Source of the DNA: Mesocentrotus franciscanus
Taxonomy: Eukaryota; Echinodermata; Echinoidea; Camarodonta; Strongylocentrotidae
Reading direction: 5' to 3'
Assembly (NCBI GenBank): GCA_037976565.1
Contig: CP137670.1
Coordinates: 14,223,216 to 14,287,215, forward strand
Length of the DNA: 64,000 bases
Shown here: positions 1 to 10,970 of the stretch, in pieces
Position numbering within the stretch: position 1 is the first letter of the stretch
Layout of the letters: each line of letters begins with the position of its first letter
Program-made: the position numbers and the translations under genes
The notes under the pieces: model-generated
Told to the model about the DNA's origin: nothing
The model's input: the letters and a program-made list of their open reading frames with translations, nothing else
Database searches by the model: none

Positions 1-2
1 AG

Positions 3-832
3 AGATATGGCGTAGTGTTTACTTGCCTCGCCATTCGGGCCATACACATAGAGAAGGCTGACTCATTAGATACGGATTCCTGTATTGCAGCAATTCGGAG
101 ATTTATTGCTCGAAGAGGAGCAGTCAGAGAAATGAGATCAGACAATGGAACGAACTTGGTTGGGGCCGAGAAAGAACTAAGAAAAGAACTTGAGAGCTGG
201 AACCAGGCCCAGCTCAACAACTCACTATTGCAAGCAAACATCAAGTGGACCTTTAATCCACCTGGAGGTTCACACCATGGGGGCGTATGGGAGAGACAGA
301 TCAGGACGATTCGGCAGCTGCTCTTCTTCCTTACCAAACAGCAGATCATGACGGATGAAAGTTTGCAGACACTCTTCTGTGAAATAGAAGGCATTATCAA
401 TTGCAGACCCATCACCAGGGTTTCAGACGATGCTAACGATCTAGAGGCTCTGACACCAAACCAGCTCCTGACGTTGAAGGCTACCCCGATGTTACCCCAT
501 CGGTTAGTAGGCAGACTGACTGCTACACACGACGTAGATGGCGGCAGGTTCAATATCTGGCAGATGTCTTCTGGCGACGTTGGCTAAGAGAGTACTTGCC
601 GCAGCTCCAGGCCAGGCAGAAGTGGGTACATCCTAGTCGCAACATCCAGGTTGGTGACGTAGTGCTGGTAGTGAACGAGACAGCACCTCGTAACTTCTGG
701 CTCATGGGAGTGATCGTCGGCATCACTCCAGATCGACAGGGCATGGTTCGACGGGCAGAGGTGAAGACCAAGAACGGCACCTATTCGCGACCCATCAGCA
801 AGCTGTGTCTCCTCTTGGAAGGAGATTCATGA
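3..832 (+). mobile_element. BEL/Pao LTR retrotransposon, 3' end of pol (integrase + DUF5641), frameshifted
   Basis: The window opens inside the integrase core of a BEL/Pao element. The frame is open from base 3 (RYGVVFTCLAIRAIHIE), followed by a DNGTN motif holding the second catalytic Asp (around base 140) and GGSHHGGVWERQIR holding the catalytic Glu (around 270-300). This is the usual DDE layout of BEL/Pao integrases. The reading frame then shifts by one base between about 510 and 535. The next frame carries WRQVQYLADVFWRRW and the DUF5641 domain (VGDVVLV, PRNFWLMG, RRAEVKTKNGTYSRPISKL), ending with TGA at 830-832. Protease and RT must lie upstream of the window. The frameshift makes this copy defective. 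The stop after the DUF5641 domain is the normal end of pol in this family. Confidence 0.93.
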
Positions 833-3498
833 GCACTTCGAATTTGTGAAATTGTGATTCAAGAAGAGATATACGCTATTGAGACACCTTATAAGTTTCT
901 TCACAGAACCAACTCATCAAATTTTGGAGCAAGTCAAGTTGGAAATCAAATTTGGAGTCTTTTTGTGATAATTATATGTGTGAAGTAATAAGTGGTGCGA
1001 GCCTAGCGCCGCCATAATAAAGCTCAAGTTTGTATTTGGATCAATCGCGAAGCCTTTGTTGGACCACAAACTTGGAAAATGTTGATTTTAGAAAGGATTA
1101 TCATTATGATATATGGTGCGAGCCTAGCGCCGCCACTACATGTATTTGCTTAGTGAAATTTAAATCAGCATGTGAAATGTTTTCATTGGACCAAACGCGA
1201 ATTTGTTCACTCGGAGTCACAAGTTGGACTACTCTGCTCCTTCTACTCTGTCGCGTAATCAAGCCGTAGAGATGGCAGCAGAGGCACAGATTATGCAGAT
1301 CAGAAAAAGACTAAAAGACTTGATTATTGTGCAAAATCTGGCTATATGGACTGACTAAGGAATAAACTCAGACTTTGGACATTTAAAAGGAAAAGTCAGA
1401 TTATTTGAACATAATAGACAGAGACTAAGTGAAAATGCATTTTATGCATAGAAAAGATTCTTGCCAATTTGATTGCTATTTCTAACAGTTTCATAGGCAT
1501 ATTTTGTTATTCAGTGAGTTGCATTTGAGGAGTGTAAAATACATGTACAATGTACCTTTGAAATGGTGATAAGGGGCACAGTGACACAGATGTCTTTTAG
1601 AAGTTGAAAGAGAAGATAATAGAAATATTGAATATGTAAAATATGTGAATATTGTTTGATCATTCATGGAATTTCATGATGTACATGTATTTGCTAGAAC
1701 ATGAATATTGAAATTTAAATTTCTGAGAAAACAAAAACAAAAACAAATATTAGTCATTGGGTCATGTTCCACTTATGGGCTAACAGGTAAACATTTTTCA
1801 GGAATTCAGGAGAGAAAAATCTTGCATATATATGTATATAAATGTCATATAAGATATTAGGAAGCATATTTTGTGTTGCTTTTAAAGTGTATGATTATAA
1901 AAGACAATGAGTTATCATTTTGAAGGATACAATGTAAAGATTCTTTAGGAATTAAGGAATGTATAATGAGCATATTTGTGTTGATGCAAATATTTTTTGT
2001 GTACAGGTTATTTTAAAGCAGATGTCATTTTGGTTCTGAGGCAAAATTTCAAACAGTTTATACAAAATGATAAAAATTGTATTATGGGCATTATATGGTG
2101 CTTAGTAAAGCAGAACTGTACACACTGGACTATTTTTGAAGATGTTAATGCTTCTATAGCAAATGAGTTTGTAGTATTGCAACTAGAGGTGGAATATGTT
2201 TTGCTATGTTCAGATTTAGTGTCAGGATATTTACATTTGGAAATTTCTTTGTAGAAATGGCAGTGTTTGATAGCATGATTTGAACAAATCGTGTCATTTG
2301 CTTTGTTGTTAAATGTACATGTAGCTACATATAAAATGACACTTTGCATGCTTTATTTATTAGTTTGCATGAAAGAGAAATGCTTTACTGCATTTGTTAG
2401 AAGGGACATGACATTCGATTGTGTTGTGTATTTGTACAAGTTCTGAAAGAGACAGACTTTGCCAATTGGCGAAAATAACAAAAGTCCAAAATTATTGCAA
2501 ATATGGTAAAACAGGGTTCAACTCAGTGACAAGAGTTTAAATCAAGACTAGTCATTTGATGACATGTTTCGATAAGGAGATCGAGTTGTTTGATATTTTA
2601 GTCCACACTATACTTCTGAATTCAGTGGAACTTGATATTGTACACCATAGAGTTAGCGGTTAATCTAGTTCTTAACCATTTAAATCTTTGTTGTGATATT
2701 GTGGCTATCATGGTCATCGTTTTATTGTAGTTTGAGTAGAATTTAGAGTTAGACAGATTTACGACCAAAGCATATTGTTACCATAGACTCTTTAAAAGCT
2801 AAGACCCGATTTCATTGTGCATGTTTTTATTATATCGGTGCAAAACGAAATTCAGTTTTTATCTGTACTATGTATTGGAGTCAACGGTACTTGCCCCTTT
2901 TAAGATATGGCTGCATTGCGGCATTCCAGAGTGTTTTCTTAAATGCCAAAATCATTTATAGTGAGTTTACAAGTTACTAAACTATGCAAAAATCTTTCAT
3001 TTTGTGACACATGTGGGCTTTCTTGTCAAAAGATAGTAAAAGAGCTTTAAGAGGGACATTGGTTGGTTTTGTTTGACAAACTGATAGTATAGTCAGGAGT
3101 AAAGATATCCATAAGCTAGTTAAAGGTCAAATTGTCCTTGGTATTTTCTAAATGATGGTATCGAGGTGCTTTTTTGTTTCATGTACTGTAGGTGTTGTGG
3201 CATGTTAGAGCCACGGTTATGCATATTTTATTGCATGGAGTTTCATATGTATATAGTTTGAAATCGAAAAGGTTTTGAGTTTGTGTTGGCAGGAACTTTT
3301 GAAATCGATGTTGGAGAACCAACAGAAGCATAATTAAGGGATGCAGGAACAAGATTTAATCAGTTGTTATTAGAGTTGTGTGACAAAGCCGTCACTTAGA
3401 ATGATTCGAGAAGGTTGATGGTTATTATTGTTTATTGGAAGTATAAGAAAAGGTGTAATTTTCTGTCGGCTTGCCTCCGAAAATTAAGGGGCCGGAAA
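833..3498 (+). other. non-coding tail of the BEL/Pao element
   Basis: About 2.7 kb of AT-rich sequence between the end of pol and a candidate LTR start. No credible ORF was found; those present are short and compositionally random. A 21-bp word (GGTGCGAGCCTAGCGCCGCC plus one base) is present twice, at 994-1014 and 1115-1135, in a locally duplicated stretch. The region ends in a purine-rich run with GGGGCCGGAAA at 3488-3498, which looks like the polypurine tract of LTR elements. That the whole stretch belongs to the BEL element is inference. Confidence 0.45.
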
Positions 3499-4175
3499 TG
3501 TAGACGCCAAACTAATGCAAGAGCGCCATCTCTTGTCGGTTTTGATTTTTAATAAGTTAGAGGAAAAAAGGCGAAAGAGCACTGGCAGTAACCTTGGAAA
3601 CAAGACAGAATTTTAACCACTTCTCCTACTTCATATTTCCGTTTTTGATCTTGTTTTTATTTGGACAACAATTGGAATGGATGCAATCATTGTATAATAG
3701 CATTGTGAACGACCCGACGTGAGTAATTTGAAATGTGGCCACAGTAAAGGCTTCAAAATTAAAGTTTTTGAGACATTATATGGCCATTATGGGCAGCCGA
3801 CGACTGATTTGTACACGGGCAATTGCAATTCTACAGTACGATACGTAGGCCTATACGTTGATTGATGATGTGTACGTGTGTATAGCGTCGGATTGCGAGA
3901 TAGAGGACGGAATTGGGAACGAGCTGAGTCTGAGAGGAGCGTTGAAACTAGAATAATGTGGACTTGGGTTATTGGCCAGTCAACGTGATCGTGATTAACA
4001 AGGGACCAGTCTGATAAATGAGAATATGATTATGAACAGAGCACGATCACTCATGGGTGTATTTGAATTGAATTTATGACAAGATTGGACAGAATACAGA
4101 GAATTAATGTCGAGGTGTAGTCTAGAAATGGAGAACTAAAGATAGACTATAATTCAAAGTCATTTGGCACCCACA
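3499..4175 (+). mobile_element. candidate 3' LTR of the BEL/Pao element
   Basis: The stretch begins with TGTAGACGCC directly after the purine-rich GGGGCCGGAAA, the expected tract/LTR junction, and could end near GGCACCCACA (4166-4175), just before the satellite array. This gives an LTR of about 680 bp with TG...CA ends. An ATTAAAG polyadenylation-like word lies near 3758. The partner 5' LTR lies outside the window, so neither boundary can be proved here. Confidence 0.4.
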
Positions 4176-6515
4176 GTCATTCTAAATTAAGTATATGAAT
4201 AAGGGCATCCAGTATGATACTTACATGTATGGTCATTCTAAATTAAGTAATGAGGGCATCCAGTATGATACCTACATGTATGGTCATTCTAAATGAAGTA
4301 TTTGAATGAGGGCATCCAGTATGATACTTACATGTATGGTCATTCCAAATTAAGTAATGAGGGCATCCAGTATGATACTTACATGTATGGTCATTCTAAA
4401 TTAAGTAATGAGGGCATCCAGTATGATACTTACATGTATGGTCATTCCAAATTAAGTAATGAGGGCATCCAGTATGACACTTACATGTATGGTCATTCTA
4501 AATTAAGTAATGAGGGCATCCAGTATGATACTTACATGTATGGTCATTCTAAATTAAGTATTGAGGGCATCCAGTATGATACTTACATGTATGGTCATTC
4601 TAAATTAAGTATATGAATGAGGGCATCCAGTATGATACTTACATGTATGGTCATTCTAAATGAAGTATATGAATGAGGGCATCCAGTATGATACTTACAT
4701 GTATGGTCATTCCAAATTAAGTATATGAATGAGGGCATCCAGTATGATACTTACATGTATGGTCATTCTAAATTAAGTATATGAATAAGGGCATCCAGTA
4801 TGATACTTACATGTATGGTCATTCTAAATTAAGTAATGAGGGCATCCAGTATGATACCTACATGTATGGTCATTCTAAATTAAGTATATGAATGAGGGCA
4901 TCCAGTATGATTCCTACATGTATGGTCATTCCAAATTAATTAATGAGGGCATCCAGTATGATACCTACATGTATGGTCATTCTAAATGAAGTATATGAAT
5001 GAGGGCATCCAGTATGATACTTACATGTATGGTCATTCCAAATTAAGTAATAAGGGCAACCAGTATGATAATTACATGTATGGTCATTCTAAATTAAGTA
5101 ATGAGGGCATCCAGTATGATACTTACATGTATGGTCATTCTAAATAAAGTATATGAATGAGCGCATCCAGTATGATACTTACATGTATGGTCATTCTAAA
5201 TGAAGTATTTGAATGAGGGCATCCAGTATGATACTTACATGTATGGTCATTCCAAATTAAGTAATGAGGGCATCCAGTATGATACTTACATGTATGGTCA
5301 TTCTAAATTAAGTATATGAATGAGGGCATCCAGTATGATACTTACATGTATGGTCATTCCAAATTAAGTAATGAGGGCATTCAGTATGATACTTACATGT
5401 ATGGTCATTCTAAATTAAGTATATGAATGAGGGCATCCAGTATGATACTTACATGTATGGTCATTCTAAATTAAGTATATGAATGAGGGCATCCAGTATG
5501 ATACTTACATGTATGGTCATTCTAAATGAAGTATATGAATGAGGGCATCCAGTATGATACTTACATGTATGGTCATTCTAAATTAAGTATATGAATGAGG
5601 GCATCCAGTATGATACTTACATGTATGGTCATTCTAAATTAAGTAATGAGGGCATCCAGTATGATACTTACATGTATGGTCATTCTAAATGAAGTATATG
5701 AATGAGGGCATCAGTATGATACTTACATGTATGGTCATTCCAAATTAAGTAATGAGGGCATCCAGTATGATACTTACATGTATGGTCATTCTAAATTAAG
5801 TAATGAGGGCATCCAGTATGATACTTACATGTATGGTCATTCTAAATTAAGTAATGAGGGCATCCAGTATGATACTTACATGTATGGTCATTCCAAATTA
5901 AGTAATGAGGGCATCCAGTATGATACTTACATGTATGGTCATTCTAAATTAAGTATATGAATGAGGGCATCCAGTATGATACTTACATGTATGGTCATTC
6001 TAAATTAAGTAATGAGGGCATCCAGTATGATACTTACATGTATGGTCATTCCAAATTAAGTAATGAGGGCATCCAGTATGATACTTACATGTATGGTCAT
6101 TCTAAATTAAGTAATGAGGGCATCCAGTATGATACTTACATGTATGGTCATTCTAAATTAAGTATTGAGGGCATCCAGTATTATACTTACATGTATGGTC
6201 ATTCCAAATTAAGTATATGAATGAGGGCATCCAGTATGATACCTACATGTATGGTCATTCTAAATTAAGTATATGAATGAGGGCATCCAGTATGATACTT
6301 ACATGTATGGTCATTCTAAATGAAGTATATGAATGAGGGCATCCAGTATGATACTTACATGTATGGTCATTCCAAATTAAGTATATGAATGAGGGCATCC
6401 AGTATGATACTTACATGTATGGTCATTCTAAATGAAGTATATGAATGAGGGCATCCAGTATGATACTTACATGTATGGTCATTCCGAATTAAGTATATGA
6501 ATGAGGATATCCATG
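4176..6515 (+). repeat. tandem satellite, 51/56-bp unit, about 44 copies
   Basis: Core words are GAGGGCATCCAGTATGATAC and TTACATGTATGGTCATTC. Units are 51 bp, or 56 bp when the 5-mer ATATG is inserted after AAGT. Copies are nearly identical, with recurrent single-base variants (CTT/CCT, TCTAAAT/TCCAAAT, TTAAG/TGAAG) scattered along the array. The 51-bp form is a multiple of three and stays open as a 17-residue repeat (NEGIQYDTYMYGHSKLS). The 56-bp form shifts frame and brings in TGA, so the ORFs are incidental to the period. The array abuts the candidate BEL LTR and fades into single-copy DNA at about 6516. I counted units by eye, so the number may be off by one or two. Confidence 0.97.
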
Positions 6516-6821
6516 GGAATTAAAACAATGTTGGTGTCGTGACTGTCGTCAGCAAATAGTATAAACGATAAAAGAATACGAATTATGCATTAGTCATATC
6601 ATTTATTTACAATACAAAAAAAGAAAGGGACCTAATATTGATCATTTTGGGAATCCACATTTCATTGTTAAATTTTCTGATGAAAAACAATGATGCACCA
6701 CATACTGTTGCCGGAACGATAAACCGCGAGAGAGCAACTACTCGAATTCCATATATTCGAAGGTTTTTAAGCAAATTATTGTGATTTAGCGTATAATTTA
6801 TTTATTTGCTCGTCTATCCAG
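6516..6821. other. intron or upstream DNA, no feature seen
   Basis: AT-rich single-copy sequence between the satellite and the first recognisable exon. It ends in a short pyrimidine-rich stretch and the acceptor CGTCTATCCAG. Nothing else is recognised. Confidence 0.5.
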
Positions 6822-6971
6822 GTTATAAGAGAGCCCACACTGGGATAGTGTATGACCATAGACATGGGTGGCTATACTGGGGAGAATACACATGGCAAAG
6901 GGGCACCGGATTCAGGAGAACTGATATATACGCCGGGACCAGGTCATCAACCGATGTCATACCCGAATTGA
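6822..6971 (+). CDS. LDL-receptor class B (YWTD) propeller exon 1
   Basis: A 150-nt exon bounded by acceptor ATCCAG and donor A|GTAAGT, with intron phase 1 on both sides (50 codons). It encodes AHTGIVYDHRHGWLYWGEYT and then RTDIYAGTRSSTDVIPEL. The pattern is IVYD, LYW (YWTD-like strand), an R..I loop and a V(I)PEL turn, which is one blade of an LDLR class B beta-propeller. Such propellers are extracellular ligand-binding domains in LDLR, LRP and nidogen-type proteins, normally six blades followed by EGF modules. Earlier blades must lie upstream of the window or of the BEL/satellite block. The next well-supported exon is 13.6 kb downstream, across an intron full of transposons. YWTD is degenerate here (YWGE). 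Confidence 0.8.
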
Positions 6972-6990
6972 GTAAGTTTTTTTTAAAGTG

Positions 6991-7029
<39 letters not shown>

Positions 7030-7302
7030 GTGGGTTCTTGTATAGCGCTCGTGTCTGTCAGATTTGACACTCTTGGCGCTCCGCAATTATTACCCCGGAT
7101 TTAGCATGGCTGCCATTACGGCGCTCTAGCATTTCAAGGAATTAATTCCTGCCATGCAGGTACCCATTTACATCACCTGGGTTGAGTGTGGTAAATGTAG
7201 ATCAATGTCTTGACAAAGGACATTAGTGCCGCAGCGGGACTCGAACCGCGGACCTTGTGATCGACAGTCCGGTGACGTAACCACTCGACCACGACACCTC
7301 TA
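6991..7302 (-). mobile_element. tRNA-derived SINE
   Basis: Read on the minus strand, it starts TAGAGGTGTCGTGGTCGAGT with an A-box-like TGGTCGAGTGG and a B-box-like GGTTCGAGTCCCG, followed by a body with TTTGTCAAGACATTGATCTAC and GAGCGCTATACAAGAACCC. It ends in an (ATT)n tail (6991-7029). The same family occurs at 19990, 21885, 33784, 49324 and 52926. The promoter boxes resemble those of a tRNA gene, but there is no full cloverleaf, so this is a retroposon and not a functional tRNA. Confidence 0.88.
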
Positions 7303-7321
7303 ATAATAGTAATAATAACAA

Positions 7322-7363
7322 CTAGAAATGTAATTCGTCATGAGGACGAATTAGGTGGTCTGT
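7322..7363 (-). repeat. Helitron-type 3' terminus, copy 1 (hairpin + CTAG)
   Basis: The minus strand reads ACAGACCACCT, arm TAATTCGTC, loop CTCAT, arm GACGAATTA, a short spacer, CTAG, then T. The arms are 7331-7339 and 7345-7353. A hairpin a few bases before CTRR is the hallmark of Helitron 3' ends. Confidence 0.7.
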
Positions 7364-7477
7364 TATGTAGTCTGAATAACTGATCTTGTAGAAAATTGTC
7401 TTAGCTACAACATATCAAAATTTGGAAGAAAATCGATCCATATCTACAGAGATACAATCAATTTTCCATAAATATGC

Positions 7478-7497
7478 TGACGTCATAATATGCAAAT
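7478..7497 (+). promoter_or_regulatory. repeated CRE-like plus octamer-like motif pair
   Basis: TGACGTCA (7478-7485) is followed four bases later by ATGCAAAT (7490-7497). The same arrangement recurs at 8328 and 9509, and in mutated form near 11820 (GGACGTCA) and 13055. Further TGACGTCA palindromes occur near 8196, 8375, 8912, 9556, 10107, 11247, 11467, 11692, 11867, 12450 and 13104. CREB/ATF and POU factors bind these consensus sites. Whether they act here is unknown, and they may simply be part of the transposon. Confidence 0.3.
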
Positions 7498-7529
7498 TCG
7501 TATTTTGAGTTTCAAGGCCAAAGGGCAAA

Positions 7530-7830
7530 GGGCAGAGCTAAAGAAAAGGAACATTACAAGACATAATAGAAGGAGAACCAGAACCAGAGGCGGGAGAGGT
7601 AGAGGGTGAGAGAGAAGAAAAAGAGAAGGGCAGAGGGAGACAGAGCAAGAGAATAAGAGGGAGGCAAGGCAAGAGGTCGAGGTAGATCGAGGCAGAGAGA
7701 GAGGGAGTGGGTAAAAGAGTAGAGAGAGATATATATGCAGAGACAGAGCAAGAGAAGGAGAGGGGCAAAATAAGAGAGGAGAAGGAAACAGAGCAAGAGA
7801 GAGGAGAAAGAGAGATGCAATGGAGAACGA
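7530..7830 (+). repeat. GA-rich simple/degenerate repeat in Helentron module 1
   Basis: A purine-rich tract of GAGAGA, GGGAG and CAGAG words. A related tract sits at 10590-10970 in module 2 with shared order (AGACATAA..., GGCGGGA, GAGGGTGAGAGAG). The long Ser/Leu/Pro-rich ORFs on the opposite strand come from this composition and are not genes. Confidence 0.85.
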
Positions 7831-10256
7831 TGCATTCAATATATCCAGTATAAATAGAATTTAATATAGAGAAAGAGAGAAGTATAGACAAGTAAACAAT
7901 ACTATGTCCGGTGGGAGAGACGTAAACATGCATACACCTGGGCTGAATAACTGGAAAAGTATAAACGTCTGGAAAGGAGACTAGCATCATAGATATGGGA
8001 CGATTTGATATTGTTTTAGACTTAGGAAATTAACCTTATAGTTTTAATCAACGACAAGGAATCCGATTCCCATAGTGTTGTACATAAACTATTGACATTC
8101 CTTTCCAAAAGTAATAAAACGCAAAATTAGACATTTTATTACAGTTTGTGATTGTATATGTTCTGACATGTCGCCTTTAATTGCAATTTATTACTATAAT
8201 GACGTCATAAAAATGAAAAATGGTATCTACTGAGCTTGTAGAGAATTGTCTTAGCTACAACATATCTAAATTTGGAAGAAAATCGATCAATATCCTTAGA
8301 TATACAATCAATTTTTCATAAATATGCTGACGTCATAATATGCAAATTCGTATTTTCAGTTCCAAAGCCTTTATGATGACGTCACGATATTTGTACTGGC
8401 AAAATGAGACATGAAATCATATCTCCAACTCATACTCTATCCAAATATGAAAAAAATTGAGGGTTTTCAGCCATTCTGACGAGCTACGGCGGATTTTATA
8501 TAGACATGTTTTTACCACTTTTACATTATATTGCCCATTGACGCACGCACGAATTTTAAAGTTTGACGCACGCGTGTGGCGTTATAGAAGGTCGAGAATG
8601 ACTGGAAATAGTTGGAAGTTGTCAAAAATAGTGTCAGGAATACAAACCATGCGATAAAACGCGGACGCGCACGTACGGACATTTTTAAAAATTCAAAAAT
8701 GACCTGATTCGCACTGTCGTTTAATAGTTTAGTGATTTTGAGCATTTTAAGTTTTGACGCGCTTACGCGCACGTCATGACGTTTATGTGACCTTTGTGGA
8801 CATGACCTGTTGACGCTTGACCTGAAGTATATGTGATATGAATATGAATGACCTTTGATGACGCATCATGAAGATATGATTGATAATGTGATTTCACAAA
8901 ATGGCGCCTAGATGACGTCACGATGACTTGATGACCTTGAGAATAATGCTGGCACTTGACCTTGATAAGCCTGATGACTTACAAAAATTTGATGAAAATT
9001 GATGAAGCCGAATTTGAGCAATCACGCTCACAAGAAAGTGGTGGAAAAATAAAAATAAACAATTGCGTTACCGATATACCAAAACATTTCCCATAGCGAT
9101 TACACGTGAATGGAAAATGGAATTCTCAAATCCCACTTTGCAAGTGAAATATGAGCATGATCCCGGCATCTGATCGAAAAATAAAGGACACATTTGTGAT
9201 AGCTTATTGTCTCAGCTACAACATACTCGAAGCTCAGCGAAAACAAAACTAAAACGACGGAGATATTGCTCGCGAAAGACGGTAATGTAGAATCCAGTTT
9301 TGAGAAAAAGTCATGTCCCATAGAGAATACACGCAAAATGTGAAAAATTGACATGCCTCCTTTAATCGCAAAAATACGCCATGATGCTATTGTCAAAATG
9401 AAAAATCGTCATGACTATGCTTGTCGAGAATTTTCTCAGCTAGAACATATTAAAATTTAGAAGAAAATCAATATTTACAGAGATACAATCAATTTTCCAA
9501 AAATATGCTGACGTCATAATATGCAAATTGAAATTTTGAGTTCGGAGGCCATTATGATGACGTCATGAGTTAATTGAGGGTCAAATGAGACATGAAATCA
9601 TATCTCCGACTCATATTCTATCCAAATATGAAAAAAAATTGGGAGTTCCTATCCATTCTGAAGAGTTACAATGAATTTTGTATAGGCATGTTTTGCCCAT
9701 ATATCGTGGATAGAGATAGCGCAGGTCCGCGGGTGCTATCAATTTTGACGGACGCTCATTGCGTTATTACTGGTCAGAAAAAGGTGAACAAGGTATCAAA
9801 ATGCCAAATATGATGTCAGAGAAAATTTGGCGATTTTATGATGCAAAATACCAGAACGCCCAAAAACGCGCGCGCATGCGCGCGTGCGCGTTTTTTTTGC
9901 GAAATGCTTAAAATGGCCTAAAACGTATTCAAAATGAATTTAGACGATTTCGAGCATTTTGAAATTTTGCGCGCGCGTTTTTTGACCTGAAATTGACCGG
10001 ACGGATATTGACCTTGATCATGATAAATATGAATGAAAAATGACTTTCCGTTATGAAGATATGATCGTGAGTTAAAAGTACCCCAAAAAACACAAAATGG
10101 CGGCTGGATGACGTCATGAAGACTTGATGACCTTGAAAATGTTCCTGTCACGTCTCATGACAATGACCTATGACTGTGCCAAAATTGAACGAAATTGACT
10201 AAACTGATCCTGAGTTATCCTGTTAACAAAAAAGTGTGCAAATAAATAAAAATAAA

Positions 10257-10298
10257 CTAGACATTTAATTCGTCATGAGGACGAATTAGGTGGTCTGT
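10257..10298 (-). repeat. Helitron-type 3' terminus, copy 2 (hairpin + CTAG)
   Basis: Almost base-for-base the same as the terminus at 7322: CTAG at 10257-10260, arms 10266-10274 and 10280-10288, and AGGTGGTCTGT ending at 10298. It sits in the middle of the larger repeat block. Two 3' ends with only one matching 5' end imply read-through or multimeric transposition. Confidence 0.7.
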
Positions 10299-10369
10299 CT
10301 ACAATTCTTATGATCATGCTCATCTTCAATTCAATGATCCAATATAATGATGTTAATGTAAAATGATGT

Positions 10370-10560
10370 ATTAAGATATGAATTGATGAATGAAGTACTG
10401 ATGAACTGATAGATTGAACTGATGTGAAATGAACTGAATTGATGAGCTAAACTGATGAACTGATGAATGAACTGATGAACTGATATTGAACTGTGACCTG
10501 AACTGAAGTAATAACTAAACTGATGAACAAAATATTGAGAAATGATTATGATCAAGATCA
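10370..10560 (+). repeat. degenerate minisatellite of ACTGATGA words
   Basis: Repeated AACTGATGA, GATGAATGA and GAACTGAT words with variable spacing, inside Helentron module 2 next to the duplicated 3' terminus. Non-coding. Confidence 0.75.
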
Positions 10561-10589
10561 TGATCATAATGAAATTTGATGAAAATATA

Positions 10590-10970
10590 GAGATAGAAAA
10601 GGAGAGAGGGAGACGGTTATAGTCATGTAAAAATACATGAGCTGGACCGAGGGATGAAAGAGGAATCAGAATGCATACACTTGGAAGGAGAGAGGAAAGT
10701 ACAAGGAAACATGGTAGGGGTGAAATAAGAATACAAAGGGCACAGCAAAGAGCTAGAGGAAATTAAGGAACATCCTATAAGACATAAAGAGGGAGAGCGG
10801 GAGCCAAAGGCGGGAAAAGGAGAGGGTGAGAGAGTAGAGAAAGAGAGAGGCAGAGACAGCTAGGGAGACATCAGAGCAGAAGAAGAGGAGGCAGAACAAG
10901 AGAGAGAGGGAGAGGGAGACAGAGAGGGAGAGGGTGAAATAGAAGAGAGAGAGAGAGAGCGATGCAAAGC
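10590..10970 (+). repeat. GA-rich tract in Helentron module 2
   Basis: The counterpart of 7530-7830 (AGACATAAAGAGGGAGAG, GGCGGGAAAAGGAG, GAGGGTGAGAGAG). Shared order of words shows descent from the same module, not independent simple-repeat growth. Confidence 0.8.

Noticed and set aside
4293..6220. Long ORFs encoding repeats of a 17-residue peptide
   Set aside because: They arise because the 51-bp satellite period is a multiple of three; 56-bp variants break them with TGA, and there is no start context or codon bias.
4176..6515. CRISPR-like regular repeat array
   Set aside because: There are no unique spacers between repeats, and the genome is clearly eukaryotic.
7331..7353. Hammerhead-ribozyme-like core (ATGAGGACGAA) in the Helentron terminus
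   Set aside because: The CTGATGA and GAAA cores are not both present; the segment is fully explained as a simple 9-bp-arm hairpin of a Helitron-type 3' end.
7483..7990. Ser/Leu/Pro-rich minus-strand ORFs
   Set aside because: Composition of the GA-rich tract in the Helentron-like element; overlapping ORFs in three frames.
10370..10560. Repeated CTGATGA words suggesting hammerhead arrays
   Set aside because: No GAAA core or flanking stems at the needed spacing; this is a degenerate AACTGATGA minisatellite.
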